A stretch of 64,000 nt of DNA from Eoetvoesia sp035555955 (GTDB taxonomy: Bacteria; Pseudomonadota; Gammaproteobacteria; Burkholderiales; Burkholderiaceae_B): assembly GCF_035555955.1 (NCBI RefSeq), contig NZ_DATMGA010000039.1:1-64000 (forward strand). Direction: 5' to 3'. This document shows, piece by piece, positions 60,471-64,000 of the stretch. Both the position numbers and the translations under genes were made by a program. The notes beneath the pieces are model-generated. The model ran no database searches, had not been told where the DNA came from, and saw only the letters and a program-made list of their open reading frames with translations. Within the stretch, counting starts at the first letter, position 1; the number at the start of each line of letters is the position of its first letter.

Positions 60471-62056
60471 TTCGATCCCTCGGCCGCAACCGGCGCCGCC
60501 GTCGCGACCGCCGGCGCAGCAGGCTTGGCCGATGCAACGGGAGCCTCAGCCTGCGCGGCCTCGGCATAGAAGGTCTTGTGCTCCCACTCGGAAGTGGTCT
60601 TGCCTATGGCCGTGGCCAGGGAATGGACGTCCAGGCTGGCAATCGCGTCGGGCAACACGTCCAGGCCGATGGAGTTGTACAGGCGGCCCCACGCCGACTG
60701 GGCATTGGAATAGCTGGCATATTGCTGGTATTCGGTCAGCAGCTCGCGGGCCTCGGCGCGTATCACTTCCAGACCGGAGTCGACCCGGCTGGTCTCGGCG
60801 GCCTTGGCGTAGCGGTACAGCCCCTGGTCGACCCGCGCCGACTCCTTGGCCAGCGCCAGGTCAGCCTTGGCCAGCGCATAGCGCTGCACGCCGATGCGCA
60901 CCTGGGTCAGGATGGCCATGCTCAGGGCCATGCGGCGGTAGTCGTCGGTCTTGGCCTGGGCGTCATGAGCGCGTTGCAAGGCCGGCAGGCTGGCCAGCCT
61001 GAACAGGTTCCACGATATCTGTATGCCCGATTGCGACCAGGAATTGTTGTACAGATACTTGTTGCTGTCGTACTGCAGGTTCAGGAAGTCGAGCTGTATG
61101 CCGGGCAGCGCCTGGATCATGGCCGCCTTCACGTCGTTGGTGGTAACGCGCTTGCGATACCATTCCTCCATGAGTTCGGGGCGGCGCTCCAGGGCAATGT
61201 TCTCGAGCCTCGACACGTCCTGCGGCACCGGAGGCAGCGCCGGCATGGTCTCGTCCTTCAGCGTGAAGCGCGTGCCCGGCGGCAGCGACATCAGCGCCGC
61301 CAATTCGCTGCGCGCCAGTTCCAGTTCCTGACGGCGCTGCGACAGCAGCGCCACCGCGTCGAGCAGCGCGCGCTGGTAGCCCAGCGCCACCGGCTGCGGC
61401 AGCAGGCCCTGCTTCTCGGCCTTGCGCGAACGTTCCAGGGCGTCGTTGACGCGGTCTATCAGGTTATCCACCCTTACGATCAGTTTCTGCGCGCCCAGCG
61501 CGCGCCAGTAGGCGTTGCGGGTGTCCTGCAGCACGTTCTGGATGACCTTGCGCTGGCGTTCCTGGGCCATCAGGTACTGGTCGGCCTTCTGCTTGGCGCG
61601 ATAGTACGAGACGCCGAAGTCCAGCAGATTCCACGACAGGCTCAGGTTGGCCATGGTGTGGCTGCGCTCTTCCGAGGTGGAAGGCGCCAGCGATTCTTCG
61701 CCGGTTTCGATGTTGATCGACTTGCCGCCCGAGTCGTTGTTGCGCGTGCTGTAGCCCGCACCCACCAGCAGGCGCGGCATCATATCCCAGCGCGAGACGT
61801 CCATCAGCCCCTTGGCCAGGGCGTTTTCCATCAGCTTGAGCCGATAGTCCAGGTTGTACTTCAGCGCCCGCGCCGCCGCCTCATCGAAGCTGATCGGCCC
61901 GGTAATGGGCTCCTGGTTGGCATACATCTCCGCCCGGTCGGCAGCGACGCGTTCCTTGATCTCTTTCTGGGTAAAAGGCTGCGGCTGCAGCGAAGAGCAG
62001 CCCGCCAACGCAATGGCCAAGACGGAAAGTGTGCCTATTTTCAAGTATCGTTGCAT
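60467..62056 (-). CDS. TolC-family outer-membrane channel lipoprotein
   Basis: The 529-aa product begins at ATG 62056 (an in-frame TTG is two codons earlier) with a signal ending L-A-G-C, so it is lipid-anchored like OprM-type channels. Two TolC repeats are seen, with long helices (A-R-A-L-K-Y-N-L-D-Y-R, L-S-L-S-W-N-L-L-D-F-G and later I-Q-I-S-W-N-L-F-R). It forms the outer-membrane exit duct of an exporter. The gene is 7 bp past the adhesin stop. Confidence 0.9.
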   Translation of the reverse strand: MQRYLKIGTLSVLAIALAGCSSLQPQPFTQKEIKERVAADRAEMYANQEPITGPISFDEAAARALKYNLDYRLKLMENALAKGLMDVSRWDMMPRLLVGAGYSTRNNDSGGKSINIETGEESLAPSTSEERSHTMANLSLSWNLLDFGVSYYRAKQKADQYLMAQERQRKVIQNVLQDTRNAYWRALGAQKLIVRVDNLIDRVNDALERSRKAEKQGLLPQPVALGYQRALLDAVALLSQRRQELELARSELAALMSLPPGTRFTLKDETMPALPPVPQDVSRLENIALERRPELMEEWYRKRVTTNDVKAAMIQALPGIQLDFLNLQYDSNKYLYNNSWSQSGIQISWNLFRLASLPALQRAHDAQAKTDDYRRMALSMAILTQVRIGVQRYALAKADLALAKESARVDQGLYRYAKAAETSRVDSGLEVIRAEARELLTEYQQYASYSNAQSAWGRLYNSIGLDVLPDAIASLDVHSLATAIGKTTSEWEHKTFYAEAAQAEAPVASAKPAAPAVATAAPVAAEGSK

Positions 62057-62063
62057 GATCAAG

Positions 62064-64000
62064 TCATTCAGTAATGATGGAAGGATTGGATTTCGCGACT
62101 TGCATAAAGGGGTGGGCCGGCTGCGAGGAATGCCGCGAGTCCTGGTCGGCCGAGACGTAGCGGCTCATGCGCTGCAACTGCTCGGAAAAAGCACTGGCCC
62201 CGCGCGAGCCGGCAGCGGCGTGATCCTGGCCCTGACTCTGTCCCTGCCCATCCGCCTGGTGCGCGCCGGAATGCTGCGCATCCCTGTCGTGGCCGGGATG
62301 CGCCAGCCACTGCAGGAACTTGCTGCCGGCGAAAATGCCGTGGTTGGACAGCAGATTGTCGGCCGACAGCGAAGTACGCCCGTCGCGGCCCAGCGCCCTG
62401 CCCTGCAGGATCAAGCGCTCGTGTTCGGCCTGCCCGACCGCGTGCCTGACGTAGATCGTCTCGTCCTGGCCCAGGCCTCGCGTCCAGGAACTGAGCTCGG
62501 CCTCGATCGGCAGCACCAGATCCAGGTTCACGCCCTCGGCGGCGAGGTCATCGACGTCGCGCTGATTCTGCGAGGCCTGCACCGCCACCTCCACGTACAC
62601 AATGGGGTGCATGGGCATGCTCAGATTGGTGACGCGGTTCTCGTGGTAGGCATCTTCCCAGATGTGCGGCGCATCGGTCACCAGCTCGCTGAACTGTGCC
62701 ATGGATCGCTGCGAGGCATCGATGATGGGCCTGAAGTCGGGCGTCGCCGGCGGCTGCGGCAGAGCCCGCACGATGCCGGTAACCGTGATGCTGAGCGTCG
62801 TGTAGGATGTGCCGCCATTGCCGTCGCTGATGGCATAGGTGAACACATCGGTCGCGGTTTCACCAGCCTTCAAAGCCTTGGAAGCAGGCTGGTCGGCCGA
62901 GTAGCTGTAGCTGCCGTCCGCGTTCAAAACCAGCGTGCCGTGCGTGCCCACCAGCGGAGAGCCGACATGGCCCGTACCCACCCCAGCCACGTCGCCGGCC
63001 GTGCCGGTAACCACGCCGATCACGGTTATGGGATCGCCATCGACGTCGACGTCCTTGCCCGCGCCCGTGACCGAACCGCTGACCACACCCACGCCGGGAC
63101 CGGCCGTCAGCGTGCTGTCGGCATCGACAGCGCCGGTATCCGGATGTGCCTCGGGCGGAGGATTGGCGACGGTAAAGGTGAAGGTTTGCGTAACCGAACC
63201 GCCATTGCCGTCGTCCGCCGTAACGGTGATGTGATATACGCCATCCTTGCCCGGCCCGCCCTGGCTGGCATCATGCGTCAACGTGCCGGCGATCTCGCCG
63301 GTGTTCTTGTCGATGGACAGTCCGGGAGGCAGATTGGTGGCGGTGTAGGTAAGTGTGTCGCTGGAGTCGACGTCGGTGAAGCCGCCCGCCGTCGGCACCT
63401 TCACCACGGTGCTGTCGTCCTGGTGGACATTGGGCAGCGTGCCGACGGTCACCGGCGCATCGTTCGCACCCCTGATGGTGATGGTAAGCGTGGAAACGCT
63501 GGTGTCGCCATCACCGTCCGTAATGGTGTAGCTGAACGTTTCGGTCAATGTCTTGCCGACACTCAAGGCGTTGACGGCTGGATTGGCGTCATCCACAACG
63601 TAGCTATAGCTGCCGTCGGCATTCAGCGTCAGGTTGCCGTACGCGCCATCCAGCGAGCCGCCCACCGTGCCCGCCGTTGCGCCATGGGCCACGCCCGTGA
63701 CGGGGCCGGGCGAGGCCGCGCCGTCCGCGCCGATGCGGTCATTGGTAAAGACGTTGCCCGTGGCCGCCACACCACTGTCCTCGGTCACCGAGTTGGAGTC
63801 ATCGCGGGCCGTGGGCACATCGTCGACGATATTGATCGTCAACGTGCCCGAGCTAGTACTGGCACCGGCATCGGTAATGCCCAGCGCAATCGTCTCCGTA
63901 TTGCTATCGTCGCCCGGAGTGTTTTGTACGTGGGTCAGTGTGTAGCTGTAGGTCAACGTGCCTTCGGTAGGCACGCCGCCGACTGTTGCGGTGACGTCGA
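62064..64000 (-). CDS. Giant VCBS-repeat surface protein, C-terminal part
   Basis: About 645 codons are visible and the frame stays open to the right edge. VCBS/cadherin-like repeats recur (G-T-L-V-L-N-A-D-G-S-Y-S-Y and L-T-L-N-A-D-G-S-Y-S-Y-V, F-T-Y-A-I-S-D-G-N-G-G-T), with a putative-Ig unit around L-P-P-G-L-S-I-D. The last 240 residues are non-repetitive, with a Gln/His/Gly-rich stretch (H-Q-A-D-G-Q-G-Q-S-Q-G-Q-D-H) and no RTX nonapeptides. It is the first visible gene of an operon with TolC, two adaptors and an M50-HlyD protein, and is the likely cargo. A LapA/BapA-like adhesin is plausible. Confidence 0.85.
   Translation of the reverse strand, partial: DVTATVGGVPTEGTLTYSYTLTHVQNTPGDDSNTETIALGITDAGASTSSGTLTINIVDDVPTARDDSNSVTEDSGVAATGNVFTNDRIGADGAASPGPVTGVAHGATAGTVGGSLDGAYGNLTLNADGSYSYVVDDANPAVNALSVGKTLTETFSYTITDGDGDTSVSTLTITIRGANDAPVTVGTLPNVHQDDSTVVKVPTAGGFTDVDSSDTLTYTATNLPPGLSIDKNTGEIAGTLTHDASQGGPGKDGVYHITVTADDGNGGSVTQTFTFTVANPPPEAHPDTGAVDADSTLTAGPGVGVVSGSVTGAGKDVDVDGDPITVIGVVTGTAGDVAGVGTGHVGSPLVGTHGTLVLNADGSYSYSADQPASKALKAGETATDVFTYAISDGNGGTSYTTLSITVTGIVRALPQPPATPDFRPIIDASQRSMAQFSELVTDAPHIWEDAYHENRVTNLSMPMHPIVYVEVAVQASQNQRDVDDLAAEGVNLDLVLPIEAELSSWTRGLGQDETIYVRHAVGQAEHERLILQGRALGRDGRTSLSADNLLSNHGIFAGSKFLQWLAHPGHDRDAQHSGAHQADGQGQSQGQDHAAAGSRGASAFSEQLQRMSRYVSADQDSRHSSQPAHPFMQVAKSNPSIITE

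Noticed and set aside
60578..62074. 498-codon open frame antisense to the TolC-like gene
   Set aside because: Arg/Gln/His-rich shadow of a GC-rich helical protein; no family features.

Overview
The window is high-GC DNA, apart from one AT-richer island at about 50.3-52.1 kb. It looks like the chromosome of a heterotrophic betaproteobacterium. The dense accessory catabolism (sulfatases, orphan periplasmic binding proteins, TRAP and ABC uptake, LysR/IclR/GntR/TetR regulators), the cyoABCD-SURF1 oxidase operon and the GC-rich intergenic hairpin repeats suggest Burkholderiales, most likely Alcaligenaceae (Bordetella/Achromobacter/Pusillimonas-like). This placement is inference, since there is no rRNA in the window.

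Left part, 1-25.2 kb, is a mosaic of catabolic operons, each beside its own regulator. (a) Class II aldolase (partial), aldehyde dehydrogenase and GMC oxidoreductase, divergent from a LysR gene. (b) A C-terminally truncated sulfatase divergent from an IclR gene. (c) An operon of TfdB/PheA-type flavin monooxygenase, TRAP transporter dctPQM and a full-length sulfatase, divergent from a GntR gene. (d) A secreted VOC protein and a large lipoprotein resembling GH64/thaumatin-like glucanases. (e) An orphan LivK-type binding protein downstream of an acyl-CoA operon (acyl-CoA dehydrogenase, dienelactone hydrolase, MaoC, acyl-CoA ligase), divergent from a LysR gene, followed by a citryl-CoA-lyase-like gene.

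Middle, 25.3-43.7 kb: cyoABCD plus SURF1 encode a bo3-type quinol oxidase whose CyoA and CyoD carry Met/His-rich tails. Then come an MFS carrier, a TetR regulator, a three-gene unit (small helix-turn-helix protein, NMT1-type binding protein, Rieske oxygenase) behind a perfect palindrome, a diguanylate cyclase and an enolase-superfamily enzyme. Last is a sulfatase, an EthD-like protein, a taurine/nitrate-type ABC transporter and an IclR regulator.

Right part, 43.8-64 kb: dabBA, a putative energy-coupled inorganic carbon accumulation system, is divergent from its LysR gene. A small island follows, with an IS3-family element, an unrecognised gene, ISL3-family debris with tandemly repeated ends, and tRNA-Val(CAC). 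Beyond it are an orphan histidine kinase, a degenerate tRNA-Val copy and a second GH64-like lipoprotein. The window ends inside a tightly coupled operon: giant VCBS-repeat surface protein, TolC-like channel, two HlyD-like adaptors (one with a cytoplasmic GAF-like region) and a fusion of an M50 zinc metalloprotease with a HlyD-like domain. No ABC or other ATPase is visible in this operon. It resembles a type 1 secretion cluster with the ABC transporter replaced by an M50-HlyD membrane protein, and it is the strongest candidate here for an uncharacterised export system.
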